A stretch of 6,725 nt of DNA from Zoogloeaceae bacterium (GTDB lineage Bacteria > Pseudomonadota > Gammaproteobacteria > Burkholderiales > Rhodocyclaceae): assembly GCA_024235595.1 (NCBI GenBank), contig JACKMC010000023.1, forward strand, positions 1 to 6,725. Reading direction: 5' to 3'. How positions within the stretch are numbered: position 1 is the first letter of the stretch; each line of letters begins with the position of its first letter. This document shows positions 6,229 to 6,725 of this stretch, one piece after another. The position numbers and the translations under genes are program-made. The notes below the pieces were generated by a model. That model made no database searches and was not told the origin of the DNA. It worked only from the letters and a program-made list of their open reading frames with translations.

Positions 6229-6597
6229 ATGCCCCGCAAGCCACCGCCAGAGATCGTCAGCCACGCGCTCGAGTTGTTCGCCCCGCTCGGAACCTTGCGC
6301 GTGAAGCCGATGTTCGGTGGTTGGGGCTTCTATGTGGACGATCTGTTCTTCGCCCTCGAGGCCTGGGATACGCTCTACCTCAAGGCCGACGCAGAGAGCG
6401 AACGGCCCTTCGTCGACGCGGGCTGCGAACGCTTCATCTACCGGCAGCCGAACGGCAAGACTTTTTCGATGGGCTACTGGACCGTACCCGACGAGGCACT
6501 AGACAGCCCCGCCGCCATGGCCCCCTGGGCGCGGCTCGCCATCGACTGCGCGCTGCGCAACCGCAAACCCCCTGCAGGGCAGCGCCGCCGCGGATAG
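6229..6597 (+). CDS. TfoX/Sxy N-terminal-domain protein
   Basis: A 122-aa soluble protein consisting of a single TfoX N-terminal domain. Visible signatures are VKPMFGGWGFYVDDLFFALE (25-44), DTLYLKAD (47-54) and the C-terminal MGYWTVPDEALD (81-92) before a helix (AMAPWARLAIDCALR, 96-110). In gamma-proteobacteria, full-length TfoX/Sxy (about 200 aa) works with CRP to switch on competence genes. This protein lacks the C-terminal TfoX domain, so a competence role should not be assumed. Such short stand-alone proteins are common and uncharacterised. ATG 6229 is chosen for GGAG (6220-6223) 5 nt upstream. An upstream in-frame GTG at 6154 would start within the tandem repeat and add a low-complexity, non-domain leader. 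The tail (KPPAGQRRRG) is basic. It is separated from metF by 92 nt and may be transcribed independently, though no clear promoter was seen. Confidence 0.88.
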   Translation: MPRKPPPEIVSHALELFAPLGTLRVKPMFGGWGFYVDDLFFALEAWDTLYLKADAESERPFVDAGCERFIYRQPNGKTFSMGYWTVPDEALDSPAAMAPWARLAIDCALRNRKPPAGQRRRG

Positions 6598-6605
6598 CGC
6601 CCGTG

Positions 6606-6673
6606 GCCGGAGTGACAAGTCGTTTCCGAATGCCGCACCCGGGACGAAGGTGCCGGACACTCAGTGACAATGC
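6606..6673. repeat. Imperfect dispersed repeat, copy 2
   Basis: This is the partner of the repeat at 59-125, in the same orientation, beginning 9 nt after the tfoX-domain stop codon. It keeps the 11-mer core (6626-6636), ACGAAGG (6644-6650) and GACAATGC (6666-6673). Unlike copy 1 it has lost the left arm of the neighbouring palindrome. Similarity may resume at about 6701-6724 with 122-149 after an extra block of about 28 nt, but that part of the alignment is weak. Confidence 0.55.
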
Positions 6674-6676
6674 AAA

Positions 6677-6716
6677 CATTGGCTCGGCACGGTGCCGGCA
6701 ATGGCGAAGCCGAGCC
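6677..6716. repeat. Nested competing inverted repeats at the window end
   Basis: Two alternative folds share bases. A perfect 7-bp pair is GGCTCGG (6681-6687) with CCGAGCC (6710-6716). A smaller imperfect palindrome runs from 6677 to 6703 (CATTG with CAATG outside, GGCA with TGCC inside). They follow directly on repeat copy 2. No gene is seen in 6598-6725. Confidence 0.45.
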
Positions 6717-6725
6717 GGCAGCGCT

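Overview
The window looks like a chromosomal segment from a GC-rich betaproteobacterium, most likely Rhodocyclales (Thauera/Azoarcus-like). That placement is inference. It rests on the strong C/G third-position bias, the bacterial long-form AhcY, and an S-adenosylhomocysteine (SAH) riboswitch in front of ahcY in an operon that ends in metF, an arrangement known from betaproteobacteria. All seven convincing genes lie on the + strand.

Layout. Positions 1-288 hold no supportable gene. They contain a REP-like palindrome, one copy of an imperfect repeat, and a hairpin. A small single-domain cupin gene (289-606) and a small TPR-like gene (704-1177) follow. A promoter with a perfect TATAAT (-10 at 1247-1252) then leads directly into an SAH riboswitch (about 1260-1350) and a leader of about 86 nt rich in competing stems. 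Next is a probable five-gene operon: ahcY (1437-2846), a RimI-like GNAT acetyltransferase (2918-3574), a nitrilase-superfamily amidohydrolase overlapping it by 4 nt (3571-4446), tlyA (about 4512-5285), and metF (5306-6136). A 7-bp tandem repeat that places stop codons in all three frames sits at the end of metF. A TfoX N-terminal-domain gene (6229-6597) follows. The window ends in a second, diverged copy of the repeat seen at its start.

How the genes fit together. AhcY removes SAH, the inhibitory product of SAM-dependent methylation, giving homocysteine and adenosine. MetF makes the 5-methyl-THF that remethylates homocysteine to methionine. TlyA is an RNA methyltransferase family and so consumes SAM and produces SAH. 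The riboswitch senses SAH and is expected to raise expression when SAH accumulates. The surprising passengers are the GNAT and nitrilase pair. They correspond to the two halves of the uncharacterised branch-12 'RimI-nitrilase' fusion proteins, here as separate, translationally coupled genes inside a methyl-cycle operon.

The most interesting leads are that coupled pair under apparent SAH control, a concrete base-pairing model for the riboswitch switch, and the flanking repeat family. No CRISPR array, tRNA, rRNA, transposase or phage gene was found.
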